Below are positions 1-6,389 of a stretch of 64,000 bases of DNA, piece by piece. Both the position numbers and the translations under genes were made by a program. Origin of the DNA: Streptomyces sp. HD. Lineage in GTDB: Bacteria > Actinomycetota > Actinomycetes > Streptomycetales > Streptomycetaceae. Each line of letters begins with the position of its first letter. Positions within the stretch are counted from its first letter, which is position 1. The stretch covers positions 1-64,000 of the forward strand of contig NZ_JAQMYP010000002.1 of assembly GCF_028369295.1 (NCBI RefSeq). The letters are read 5' to 3'. A model generated the notes under the pieces. The model was not told where the DNA came from. It made no database searches and was given only the letters and a program-made list of their open reading frames with translations.

Positions 1-459
1 GACCCCGAGCGCGACCAGCGTCCCGATGCCCATGCCGGTGCCGACGGCGACCCCCTTGGCTGCCTCTACCGGGGAGTGGAGCAGGTCCATGCGGCGGCGG
101 TGGCGAGCGTCGCGGAAGCGCTGCAGCCGCTCCTCCCACTCCTCCGCCAGCTCGTGGTTCCCCGCGGCTTCGGCCGCCCGGATCATGCGCTCATAGCGGG
201 CACCGGTACGACCGTCCCACGTGCGGCGAGCCATGATCCGGCCCCCGTTGAACGTGTAGAGGCCGTGGCGGACCACGGTGCGGGCGGCGGTCTTGGTGTG
301 CTCGTGGGTGGCGGCGGACTTGATGGCGCGTCCGGAGCGCACCCACAACGGCACCGGGGCCGCCTGCGGCGGGTCCGGGACGACAGTCAGCACGGTGGGG
401 GCCGTGTCATCAGGTGCAGGGTCGGGTGTCTTGTGGAGGTGGACGACGTTCTCGGACAT
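1..459 (-). CDS. FtsK/SpoIIIE-type conjugal DNA translocase (TraB family), N-terminal part
   Basis: The gene runs off the left edge, leaving 153 N-terminal residues. The start is an ATG at 459 with a GGAG-type ribosome site just upstream. The visible part has an acidic/proline-rich head and a basic amphipathic section (residues about 50-75, 'RRTWDGRTGARYERMIRAA'). An Arg-rich stretch follows, then a Gly-rich hydrophobic segment that begins the membrane anchor. This arrangement matches the N-terminus of AICE FtsK-like transfer proteins, hexameric pumps that move double-stranded DNA between mycelia. The Walker motifs would be outside the window, so the assignment rests on N-terminal similarity as I recall it and on the operon partners downstream of promoter 4407-4446. 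Confidence 0.8.
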   Translation of the reverse strand, partial: MSENVVHLHKTPDPAPDDTAPTVLTVVPDPPQAAPVPLWVRSGRAIKSAATHEHTKTAARTVVRHGLYTFNGGRIMARRTWDGRTGARYERMIRAAEAAGNHELAEEWEERLQRFRDARHRRRMDLLHSPVEAAKGVAVGTGMGIGTLVALGV

Positions 460-562
460 GCTGGGAGTGCTCCTGACTGCCCCTGCCGGGGCGGGAATTG
501 GAGAGGTACCGGGGCGGTTCGTGTCCGTGGAAAGAGGCGACCCGCCCCGGCGTTATGGCTGG

Positions 563-880
563 TCAGAACCAGCGGGAAGACTTCTTCTTCGCCTTGGCGC
601 GGGCGGCCTCGGTGATCAGTCGCTGACGCTCGCCGTGCAGGGCGGTCAGCTCCGCGTTCAGCCGCCTCTCGGCAGCAGAGCCGACGGAGTCCATCCGGTC
701 CTCCGCACCGCTCGTGGCGCGGCCCCGGTGGACGCTGCGGGCGCCGCCAGCCATGGCGCGGGTCATCGAGAGCCGTTCGCGGCTGGTCAGCGGCCACCAC
801 TCGCCCCGCTGCACGGCTTCCAGCTTCTTCGTCGTCTTGTGGATCTCGCGGTCCAGGCGGCGGATTTCGGAGTTGCCCAT
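563..880 (-). CDS. small basic coiled-coil protein of the transfer operon
   Basis: This gene encodes 105 residues from an ATG at 880 with a GGGAG ribosome site. It begins one base after the stop of the zinc-binding protein gene, so the two are probably translationally coupled. The N-terminal half ('SEIRRLDREIHKTTKKLEAV') and the C-terminal third (AELTALHGERQRLITEAARAK) are heptad-like, charged helices, and the protein ends in a basic AKAKKKSSRWF-type tail. No enzymatic motif is visible. Its position between SpdB-like and TraB-like genes suggests an accessory DNA- or membrane-associated role in transfer. A longer reading from 970 exists but lacks a convincing ribosome site and overlaps the upstream gene. 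Confidence 0.7.
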   Translation of the reverse strand: MGNSEIRRLDREIHKTTKKLEAVQRGEWWPLTSRERLSMTRAMAGGARSVHRGRATSGAEDRMDSVGSAAERRLNAELTALHGERQRLITEAARAKAKKKSSRWF

Positions 881-881
881 G

Positions 882-1229
882 TCAGGTACTCCCTTCGGAC
901 CCGTGCGGGTCGGGAAAGGCGCAGGGCACGCAGGTGCCGAGCGAGGTGGGGATGACGTATCCGGCATCACGCCGGCAGGCCGGGCAGCGGCGGCGGGCAG
1001 CGTTGGCCCTGGCCAGGGCCGCCCACCGGGCCGGGGTCATCGGCCGTACCGGCTTCGCGCAGTCGATGCGGTACAGGTAGGCGACCAGCGGCCCCCGCCG
1101 TCGGCGCGGCCGTTCCAACTGAGCCGCCACACCCTGCCCACCAGGACGCAGGCCTTGCGCGCGGAGCTGTCGGCGGGTGGCGTAGCCGTCCGGGGCGAGA
1201 TGCCACCGGTACACCGGCAGCGTGGCCAT
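882..1229 (-). CDS. RRQRL-motif zinc-binding protein of AICE transfer operon
   Basis: This is a 115-residue basic protein. Its N-terminus reads like a short motif-bearing arm containing YRWHLAPDGYATRRQLRAQG, the RRQ(R)L-type signature of a family repeatedly found beside SpdB and FtsK genes in Streptomyces AICEs. The C-terminal third has two Cys pairs (CPAC and CVPC, about 20 residues apart), consistent with a zinc ribbon. The ATG at 1229 shares its A with the TGA of the upstream SpdB-like gene, so coupling is likely. The molecular role is unknown; nucleic-acid binding in conjugal spread is an inference from the basic arm and zinc knuckle. Confidence 0.72.
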   Translation of the reverse strand: MATLPVYRWHLAPDGYATRRQLRAQGLRPGGQGVAAQLERPRRRRGPLVAYLYRIDCAKPVRPMTPARWAALARANAARRRCPACRRDAGYVIPTSLGTCVPCAFPDPHGSEGST

Positions 1230-2374
1230 CAGACGGTCGTCGGGGCAGCGGCACGCTCAGCGAGCAGCGTGTCCCGCAGCTTGCGGGCGTTGGCCGGCGA
1301 GGTGCGGATCTCACGGCGGATGCCTTCGCCGGTCACCTTCGCGTCCGGCCATCCGGCCGTGGCCTTGCGCGCTTCATCGAGCAGCTGCTCCGGGGTGCGC
1401 TTGGGGCGGGGCGATCGGGCCGCCTCGGGGATCCTGCCGGTCGCCCGACGTGGCGGGGTCGATTCCGCCGGAACGGTCCGCCGCTCAGGCTCCGTAAAGA
1501 GATCGAGATGATCCGCACCACCGTCTACGGCTACGGGTTCGATCGCGGGCATCGGCTTGAGCGGGGGAATCGACTTGCCCGCATCGATCGCGACCGGTTC
1601 CGGCACGGTCAGCCGGGTCAGTGTCACGACCGGGGCGGGGGTCGATTCGTGCAGCTCAGCCGTAGACCGTTTCATTGTGGTCTCGGTGGATTCCTTCGCA
1701 TTCGTGGCTGGTGTGGGATCGAGGGCGGGAGCGGGAGTCGTGCCGCCGAACATGGACGCGAGTGCGGCGTCTGCACCGGCCGTGACACGGTCGCGCTGCA
1801 CGTCCAGCAGCCTCGATCCGAGCGCTCTGTCGCCGACGCCGACCCTGCGGGCCAGCCGCCAGGACTTGCGCTCCGACCACTTCCTGACCCATCCCGTCGG
1901 ATGCTGGGCGGCGCGGGCGCGGTGGTAGGCGAGAGCTTGGACCAGGTCGGCGGTGTGGCGCTCGTGTTCCGCGTCGCGGCCGTCGGTGTGGACGACGATC
2001 CTGCGGGCGAGGAAGGCCATGCCCTCCGCTGAGACGGACATGCCCATCGGGGTCAGGGCGTAGATGGCGGTGCGGCCTACGTCGGGTGCGGCCATGGCGC
2101 CCATGACAGCGGCGGCGGCCGGTAGCGCCCACAGGCCGGTGCGGACGATGCGAGGGGAGGACTGGCCCAGCATGGTCAAGCCGAGCAGGACCAGGGCGAG
2201 CACGGCGGTGGCGCCTTCACCGGCGGCGAGAGCTCCGAGCGCGGTTCCCTTGCCGTAGGCGTGGCCGATGTTGCTGTAGGTGCCGATGCCGCCGAACACG
2301 CCCGTGGCGAGCATCGGCACGAACGCGGCTGCCAGCACCCCGATCTGAACGTGTGTCAGCTTTGTGTGGCTCAT
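1229..2374 (-). CDS. SpdB-like plasmid spread / conjugal transfer membrane protein
   Basis: The 381-residue product has three or four hydrophobic segments in its first 130 residues (about 7-28, 45-70 and 80-100). A central basic region with several Arg/Trp follows, then a long low-complexity Pro/Thr linker (about 215-320). The C-terminus is a small helical domain resembling a winged helix ('TPEQLLDEARKATAGWPDAK'). This layout fits the SpdB-type proteins that help plasmid DNA cross septa during intramycelial spread. Its ATG overlaps the TGA of the upstream Pycsar-effector-like gene in an ATGA, and its own TGA overlaps the next ATG. The C-terminal DNA-binding role is inferred. Confidence 0.75.
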   Translation of the reverse strand: MSHTKLTHVQIGVLAAAFVPMLATGVFGGIGTYSNIGHAYGKGTALGALAAGEGATAVLALVLLGLTMLGQSSPRIVRTGLWALPAAAAVMGAMAAPDVGRTAIYALTPMGMSVSAEGMAFLARRIVVHTDGRDAEHERHTADLVQALAYHRARAAQHPTGWVRKWSERKSWRLARRVGVGDRALGSRLLDVQRDRVTAGADAALASMFGGTTPAPALDPTPATNAKESTETTMKRSTAELHESTPAPVVTLTRLTVPEPVAIDAGKSIPPLKPMPAIEPVAVDGGADHLDLFTEPERRTVPAESTPPRRATGRIPEAARSPRPKRTPEQLLDEARKATAGWPDAKVTGEGIRREIRTSPANARKLRDTLLAERAAAPTTV

Positions 2375-2826
2375 CGGGCACCCCCGAGCGTGAGCAGGAG
2401 CGCCAGGACGAGCAGGGCACCGCCGGTCAGGATCAGGTCGACCGCGTGGCGCAGGCAGGTGAACTTCACGACCGCGAGCCGCGACAGCCCGGCGATGTCG
2501 GCAGCCAGATCAGTCGGGACAGCGCCGGTGATCTCCTCCGGCGTGAGGGTCGCCCACAGTGGGAAACCGAAGCGCTCCCGCCGGTTGCCCAGGTTCGGCC
2601 GCACCGAACGCAGCAGCACTGCGGCCGCACTGACCAGCAGCGCCACCCCGAACCCGCCGACCACGGCCGCCGCAACGGTCAGGGGCAGGTCGCGGGCGAC
2701 CGTCCAGGTACCGGCGAGCACTGCGCCGACGAACGCCAGCAACAGGCCCGTCTTGGTGTCGGTCCGCGCGATCTCCGCCTTCACCTCAGCGTGCGCGGCC
2801 GTCAGGTTCTGCGCGGTGGTCGTCAT
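2371..2826 (-). CDS. Pycsar-effector-like (DUF5706) two/three-helix membrane protein
   Basis: The 151-residue protein starts at the ATG at 2826, which overlaps the upstream TGA in an ATGA. A helical head (about 1-30, ending DTKTGLLLAF) leads into two close membrane helices (about 28-50 and 53-75). A cytosolic loop follows, with the FPLWATLTPEEI stretch, then a Lys-containing amphipathic helix and a last membrane helix. The order DTK-[helix]-[helix]-loop-K..LR..-[helix] matches the family named after the Pycsar anti-phage effector, in which cyclic pyrimidine nucleotides activate membrane damage. No nucleotide cyclase gene is adjacent, so a transfer-related or exclusion role is equally possible. 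Confidence 0.62.
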   Translation of the reverse strand: MTTTAQNLTAAHAEVKAEIARTDTKTGLLLAFVGAVLAGTWTVARDLPLTVAAAVVGGFGVALLVSAAAVLLRSVRPNLGNRRERFGFPLWATLTPEEITGAVPTDLAADIAGLSRLAVVKFTCLRHAVDLILTGGALLVLALLLTLGGAR

Positions 2827-3011
2827 CGCCTGCCCCCGTTCTGGCGGCCGTTGACCACCCATCCGAGGAACTGCACGGCGAACCCGGTCGCGGCGATGCC
2901 CATCAGCGAGCGGTCACCGGACACCAGGGACGCGGTGGAAGCGGTGAGGGCGATGATGACGCCGACCAGCACCAGGGCGAGTGCCCAACCCTTCGGCGAG
3001 GGGGTGTTCAT
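2823..3011 (-). CDS. small two-helix membrane protein of transfer operon
   Basis: The 62-residue protein has two predicted membrane segments (about 9-29 and 36-55) and short basic termini, including a NGRQNGGRR tail. ATGA overlaps on both sides lock it into the operon: its ATG overlaps the stop of the 89-aa gene and its stop overlaps the ATG of the Pycsar-effector-like gene. Such tiny membrane proteins are common neighbours of spd genes in Streptomyces conjugative elements. No more specific function can be read from the sequence. Confidence 0.75.
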   Translation of the reverse strand: MNTPSPKGWALALVLVGVIIALTASTASLVSGDRSLMGIAATGFAVQFLGWVVNGRQNGGRR

Positions 3012-3277
3012 GCGGCACCCCCGGGCAGCATCGCGGCGGCCGTGCGGTTGGCCAGGGCACGGCGCTCAGCCAGCACCCGGCGGTGGGCGCGGCGGATGCG
3101 CTGGTGGTCCAGCTCGGTCGGCGTGCGGTCCAGGGTGATGATCTGCGCGTCCAGGAGGTCGACGTCCGCCAGGATCACGGGCATCTCTTGCTCGATCGCG
3201 TCCAGTTCCGCAGCCGTCGGCTCGATGAAGTCGGCGAACGCGGTAACAGCGTCCTGAACAGTGACGATGGGGCTCAT
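3008..3277 (-). CDS. helical 89-aa AICE protein (DUF6284-like)
   Basis: This is a soluble, mostly helical protein with an acidic first half (AAELDAIEQEMPVILADVDL) and an Arg-rich second half (RRAHRRVLAERRALANR). I recall similar proteins annotated as DUF6284 in Streptomyces AICEs, but this is from memory. The ATG at 3277 has an AGGGAG ribosome site, and the gene is the first after a 198-bp leader rich in hairpins (3317-3457). Its TGA overlaps the next ATG. The charge segregation suggests a dimeric or DNA-associated helical protein; no catalytic residues stand out. Confidence 0.68.
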   Translation of the reverse strand: MSPIVTVQDAVTAFADFIEPTAAELDAIEQEMPVILADVDLLDAQIITLDRTPTELDHQRIRRAHRRVLAERRALANRTAAAMLPGGAA

Positions 3278-3316
3278 GGGTCGTGGTCTCCCTAGCAGGT
3301 GGAAACGGCCCGAACA

Positions 3317-3405
3317 GCGCCCCCGGAGTTGCCGCTCCGGGGGCGCGCGCCGTTGGTGGGGAAAGCCGCACGCATCGGTGCGGCGCGGCCGCAGATCAGC
3401 GGCCG
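3317..3405 (-). other. hairpin cluster in leader of the 89-aa gene
   Basis: Three inverted repeats follow one another in the leftward transcript ahead of the gene starting at 3277. They are a 7-bp stem at 3386-3405 (loop TGATCT), a 6-bp stem CCGCAC/GTGCGG at about 3367-3384, and a perfect 12-bp GC-rich stem at 3317-3328/3335-3346. None is followed by a U-run on this strand, so they look like RNA processing, pausing or stability structures, not a clean intrinsic terminator. Confidence 0.5.
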
Positions 3406-3409
3406 GAGT

Positions 3410-3457
3410 GCCCCGGGCGGGATTCGATCCCGCGCCCTCACGGCTGGATGCCGGGGC
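3410..3457 (-). ncRNA. tRNA-like minihelix fold 1
   Basis: On the minus strand a 7-bp acceptor-like stem (GCCCCGG with CCGGGGC) encloses a 3-bp arm with GUGA in its loop and a 5-bp stem with a 7-nt loop (GCGGG-ATCGAAT-CCCGC). The loop differs from a tRNA T-loop mainly at its first base, and an A follows the 3' stem as a discriminator would. D and anticodon arms are missing; the whole fold is 48 nt. A second, covarying copy lies at 3701-3746. The fold falls in the gap between the 60-aa gene and the 89-aa gene of the transfer operon. Function unknown; it resembles a minimal RNase P substrate. Confidence 0.55.
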
Positions 3458-3475
3458 GGTGGTTCGGGGTGTCAG

Positions 3476-3658
3476 CTACCGAATATCTCCGAAGTCCTCT
3501 TCGAAGCGCTTGCGCTCGGATTCGGCGAAGGCAGCGAACATGCCGGCCTCGAAGCTGTCCCGGCCGAACTCGTTCTCCGCCATGTTCTTCATCATGTCGA
3601 TGGAGCCGATCTCACCGGCGCGGAAGGCTTCGCTCTTGCTGTTGCTGAAAAAGCCCAT
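3476..3658 (-). CDS. 60-aa small acidic protein between two tRNA-like folds
   Basis: The 60-residue protein starts at the ATG at 3658 behind a strong GAGAGGAG ribosome site, which makes it a credible real gene despite its size. It is Phe- and Glu-rich with two Met-containing helical stretches (GEIGSIDMMKNMAENEF and EAGMFAAFAESERKRFEEDF). No cysteine, signal peptide or membrane segment is visible. It is flanked within the same leftward transcript by two tRNA-like folds (3701-3746 upstream, 3410-3457 downstream). I do not recognise the family. Confidence 0.65.
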   Translation of the reverse strand: MGFFSNSKSEAFRAGEIGSIDMMKNMAENEFGRDSFEAGMFAAFAESERKRFEEDFGDIR

Positions 3659-3700
3659 GACGGGCTCCTCTCACGGATTTGTTGGTTGGCTGGGGTGCGT

Positions 3701-3746
3701 GCCCCGGGTGGGATTCGGTCCCACAGCGTCACGCCAGAACCGGGAC
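3701..3746 (-). ncRNA. tRNA-like minihelix fold 2
   Basis: On the minus strand a 7-bp stem (GTCCCGG with CCGGGGC, one G-U pair) encloses a short GC arm with GUGA and a T-arm-like hairpin (GTGGG-ACCGAAT-CCCAC). Compared with the copy at 3410-3457, the T-stem has changed C-G to T-A at one pair and the acceptor stem C-G to T-G, so base pairing is kept while sequence differs. It begins 7 nt after the stop of the RapZ-like gene and ends 42 nt before the 60-aa gene. Confidence 0.55.
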
Positions 3747-3753
3747 GGGAAGA

Positions 3754-4134
3754 TCAGCGCTGGACGACGGCCTTGGCCATGTCGCGGTGAGAAACGGTGA
3801 CCGCATGTCCGGCCGCCCGCAGCCGCTCAGCAAGCGCGCGAGCGAACGTCGGGGCGCGGTGACGGCCGCCGGCACATCCGTCGGCGACCGTCACGGTCCC
3901 GGCGCTCGGGCCGGAAGCGAACGCGGCGACCGCCGTGGCGGTGGCCTCCACCAGGCCCGTGATGCCGGGGGTGTTCAGCACGGCCGTACGGACCGGCTCG
4001 TCGTCGGCGGTCATGTACCGCAGCTCCGGCGACACGTGCGGGTCCCGGAAGTGATGGCGCAGGTCGATGGTCAGGTGCGCGGCGGGCGGAGCGGAATGCA
4101 GGTAACCGAACGAAACGATCTCGACAACAGCCAT
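3754..4134 (-). CDS. stand-alone RapZ C-terminal-domain protein
   Basis: The 126-residue product (ATG at 4134, GGAG-type ribosome site) covers only the C-terminal domain of RapZ/YvcJ proteins. Visible motifs are the opening VEIVSFGY strand, DLRHHFRDPHV (the family D-x-R-F-x-x-N/D-P-H motif), a central helix pair and the signature GCAGGRHRAP near residue 90, then a final strand VTVSHRDM. In enterobacterial RapZ this domain binds structured small RNAs and a phosphosugar; the ATPase domain is absent here. Serine of the usual GG-x-HRS is Ala. It is the first gene of the transfer operon and is followed immediately by a tRNA-like RNA fold, so an RNA-binding role is attractive but unproven. Confidence 0.75.
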   Translation of the reverse strand: MAVVEIVSFGYLHSAPPAAHLTIDLRHHFRDPHVSPELRYMTADDEPVRTAVLNTPGITGLVEATATAVAAFASGPSAGTVTVADGCAGGRHRAPTFARALAERLRAAGHAVTVSHRDMAKAVVQR

Positions 4135-4406
4135 GAAGGACTCCAAAGAGGCGAAGGGATGTTCCGGCTCCCCACGCCCCGCCCGTACAGCCGAACCGGC
4201 TGGACGGGCGAGAGAGGCAACCGGCCGCAGTGGATGCGACGTTGTGGTCGACGTTGCGCTGTACCGCGCACGGGACAGGACCCGTGCACGCCCGCCCTCT
4301 TGCTTGCAGAGGTGGGGCGGGACTCCCTCGACACACTGTTGAGTTGTCAACCAACTGGCGCTGCCTTCGTACTCACCCTCGCGGGCTTTCCTCTGGGCGC
4401 TACGTT
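4135..4406 (-). other. untranslated leader of the leftward transfer operon
   Basis: About 270 bases lie between the predicted transcription start (near 4410) and the RapZ-like ATG at 4134. No gene with a ribosome site is visible. Two inverted repeats are present: a 7-bp stem at 4268-4274/4281-4287 and a 6-bp stem at 4188-4193/4197-4202. A long structured leader is consistent with post-transcriptional control of transfer. Confidence 0.4.
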
Positions 4407-4446
4407 GCAGTACCTGTTTTACAGGTACTGCATAGGGGGTCGTCAA
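4407..4446 (-). promoter_or_regulatory. transfer-operon promoter with palindromic operator
   Basis: On the minus strand a -35-like TTGACG (4441-4446) and a -10-like TGTAAA (4418-4423) are separated by 17 bp. A perfect inverted repeat, GCAGTACCTG-N5-CAGGTACTGC (4407-4431), covers the -10 region, as expected for a repressor site. Candidate repressors are the XRE protein encoded next door (4600) or the GntR-type protein at 6390-6851, by analogy to KorSA control in pSAM2. Confidence 0.6.
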
Positions 4447-4549
4447 GTACAAGCACGGAACTTCGTGGCTTTGCGCCGGGACTCCTTGGCGCACATTCAG
4501 AATCACCGCAGGTCAGGGGAGTTCGTTACCCCCTCCTTGGAAACCTTGC

Positions 4550-4605
4550 AGACATCTGGTTGAGTCAGAGCTCCCTAGATGTCCCTAAGAGGTGGACAGA
4601 TGTCC
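4550..4605 (+). promoter_or_regulatory. repeated half-sites at the start of the XRE gene
   Basis: AGATGTCC occurs at 4577-4584 and 4598-4605, 21 bp apart (two helical turns), and AGACATCT in inverted orientation at 4550-4557. The last copy is part of GGACA-GA-TGTCC, which overlaps the ATG at 4600. This spacing is typical of an autoregulatory operator, probably for the XRE protein itself. Confidence 0.4.
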
Positions 4606-5358
4606 AACGAGCGTTTGCGTTCAGCCCTGTTGGCTCGCGGCATGACCGTTCAGGACCTGGCCGACGCGATCACGGTCAACCCGAAGACCGTCGAACGCTG
4701 GATCACGCAAGGGAAGGTGCCGTACCGCCGGCACCAGTACGCGACGGCCGCAGCGCTCAAGGTCGATGTAACGACGCTCTGGGACGACGGCCGCACGTTG
4801 GAGAGTGCAACAGACCTGACCAAGGCTGAGATTGTGGCCGTCTATCCGCACCGCCACACGGTGCCGCCGGGCTTGTGGCGTGAGATGTACGCACGAGCCG
4901 AGAGGAACCTTGACGTTCTCGTTTACTCGGGGCTGTTCCTGTCGGAGGATCCCCTGTTCATCGACCTTCTGAAGAAGAAGGTCGAGGGGACGACCCAGGT
5001 GCGGATCCTGCTCGGCGACCCTGGCTGTGAGGCCGTTCGGCAACGGGGCATAGACGAGGGGCACCGGATCATGGACGGCAAGATTCGGAACGCGCTGGTG
5101 AACTACCAGCCGCTCTTCGAGAGCCACCCTGAGATCAGCTTCCGGTTGCACGGCACGACGCTCTACAACTCCATCTACCGGTCCGATGACGAGATGCTCG
5201 TCAACCCCCACGTCTACGGCATCGGTGCCTACATGGCCCCCGTCTTCCACCTACGCCGCCTGCCGGGTGGCGGCCTGTTCGACACGTATGCGAATAGCAT
5301 CGAACAGACCTGGGGAGGCGCTCGCCAGGTGACAGACCGCGACGTCACGGGAGTCTGA
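4600..5358 (+). CDS. XRE-family regulator with C-terminal DUF5919/PLD-like domain
   Basis: The 252-residue protein has an N-terminal Cro/XRE helix-turn-helix (about 5-60; LRSALLARGMTVQDLADAI then KTVERWITQGKVP). A longer C-terminal domain (about 85-250) has the pattern DVLVYSGLFLSEDP...RILLGDPG, as seen in AICE regulators carrying a DUF5919, phospholipase-D-like fold. The HKD catalytic motif of true PLDs is not evident, so this is more likely a sensor than an enzyme. The start at 4600 is chosen for the AGGTGG upstream; an ATG at 4579 lacks a ribosome site. The Nudix gene follows after 2 bp, so the two form an operon. Confidence 0.75.
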   Translation: MSNERLRSALLARGMTVQDLADAITVNPKTVERWITQGKVPYRRHQYATAAALKVDVTTLWDDGRTLESATDLTKAEIVAVYPHRHTVPPGLWREMYARAERNLDVLVYSGLFLSEDPLFIDLLKKKVEGTTQVRILLGDPGCEAVRQRGIDEGHRIMDGKIRNALVNYQPLFESHPEISFRLHGTTLYNSIYRSDDEMLVNPHVYGIGAYMAPVFHLRRLPGGGLFDTYANSIEQTWGGARQVTDRDVTGV

Positions 5359-5360
5359 CC

Positions 5361-5834
5361 ATGGGACGCATTGACTACCTGCACGATCCCGACGCGCCGC
5401 CGGCCAACTCGGTCGTGCCCTCCGTCGTAGCGTTCGTGCAGAACGACGCGGGTGACGTGCTGGTGATTCAGCGGTCCGACAACGGACGCTGGGCCCTTCC
5501 CGGCGGGGGGCACGACGTGGGGGAATCCATCAGCGACACCGTGGTGCGCGAGGTCTGGGAAGAGACTGGCATTAAGGCTGAGGTCCTTGACGTGTCCGGG
5601 ATCTACACGGACCCCGGACACGTGATGAAGTACGACGACGGCGAAGTCCGTCAACAGTTCAGCATCTGCTTCCGGGCCCGGCCGGTCGGGGGCGAGGTGC
5701 GCACGAGCAACGAGACGACACAGGTCCGCTGGGTTGCCCCGGCGAACCTGTCAAAGCTCGACATCCACCCCACGATGCGGCTCCGGATTGAGCACGCCAT
5801 GGACCGGACACGGGCAACCCCCTACATTGGCTGA
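5361..5834 (+). CDS. Nudix hydrolase, Pif-like (AICE immunity factor)
   Basis: The 157-residue protein carries a full Nudix box (about residues 46-68: G-x5-E-x7-REVWEETGI), so the metal-binding glutamates are all present. Nudix enzymes hydrolyse nucleoside diphosphates linked to other groups. In pSAM2 a Nudix-domain protein, Pif, blocks redundant transfer between element-bearing cells, and this gene sits in the same kind of regulatory cluster. It starts 2 bp after the XRE stop, and its last 13 bp overlap the convergent HD-domain gene. The substrate is unknown; assignment as Pif is by context. Confidence 0.78.
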   Translation: MGRIDYLHDPDAPPANSVVPSVVAFVQNDAGDVLVIQRSDNGRWALPGGGHDVGESISDTVVREVWEETGIKAEVLDVSGIYTDPGHVMKYDDGEVRQQFSICFRARPVGGEVRTSNETTQVRWVAPANLSKLDIHPTMRLRIEHAMDRTRATPYIG

Positions 5835-6388
5835 CGCTTGACGGCTGCGACCCGTTCAAGCACGCGCGACGTGCTTGCGAGGATCTCCGGCTCAGCCCGC
5901 CGGATGAACGTACCGATCAGGCTGTCCGGCCCGTACCGTCCGGCGATCTCGTTCACGCGGTCGATCGGATTCGTGGGTGTGCCGTCTGGTGTGGTGTTCA
6001 TGTCGCAGAAGCAGAGGGCGTCATTGAGGTGCGCGGGCTCGCGGGGGAACTCTCCCTCTAGCTCGCCGCGCAGGCCTCGCGCCTCCGCTTCCAGCCACGC
6101 ACAGGAGTGGTGGGCGACCAGATTTACGACCCGCTCGTCAGCGTTGGCCACGTCCCGGAGGTAGCGGGCCCCGTCGAGCGGATGGAAGCCTGTCTTGGCG
6201 AGGTGGGGCGAGTATCCAATGTCGTGTAGTACGGCCGCCGCTTCCAACAGCTCGGCTTCCTCCCCGAGGATGGGCGCGATAGTACGCGCCCGCTCGGCTA
6301 CGCCCTGCGAGTGCCGCCACCGACGCGGCAGGGGCTCGGCCAGCAGTGACTCAGCCAGGGGATAAGCCCACTCCAGCAAGTCCGACAA
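5822..6388 (-). CDS. HD-domain metal-dependent phosphohydrolase-like protein
   Basis: The 188-residue protein has the HD-superfamily signature. An early His lies in RWRHSQGVAERA (about residue 26), the HDIGYSPHL pair lies near 54-55, HHS is near 92, and a later Asp is in DALCFCDMNTTPD. These residues coordinate metal in HD nucleotidases and related phosphohydrolases. It starts 1 bp after the stop of the GntR-type regulator gene, forming a two-gene leftward operon. HD proteins next to GntR regulators are frequent in AICEs, but the substrate is not known. Its 3' end overlaps the Nudix gene by 13 bp on the opposite strand. Confidence 0.75.
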   Translation of the reverse strand: MSDLLEWAYPLAESLLAEPLPRRWRHSQGVAERARTIAPILGEEAELLEAAAVLHDIGYSPHLAKTGFHPLDGARYLRDVANADERVVNLVAHHSCAWLEAEARGLRGELEGEFPREPAHLNDALCFCDMNTTPDGTPTNPIDRVNEIAGRYGPDSLIGTFIRRAEPEILASTSRVLERVAAVKRQPM

Positions 6389-6389
6389 G

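Noticed and set aside
2371..2826. A complete Pycsar defence system
   Set aside because: Only an effector-like protein is present; no uridylate or cytidylate cyclase is visible in the window.
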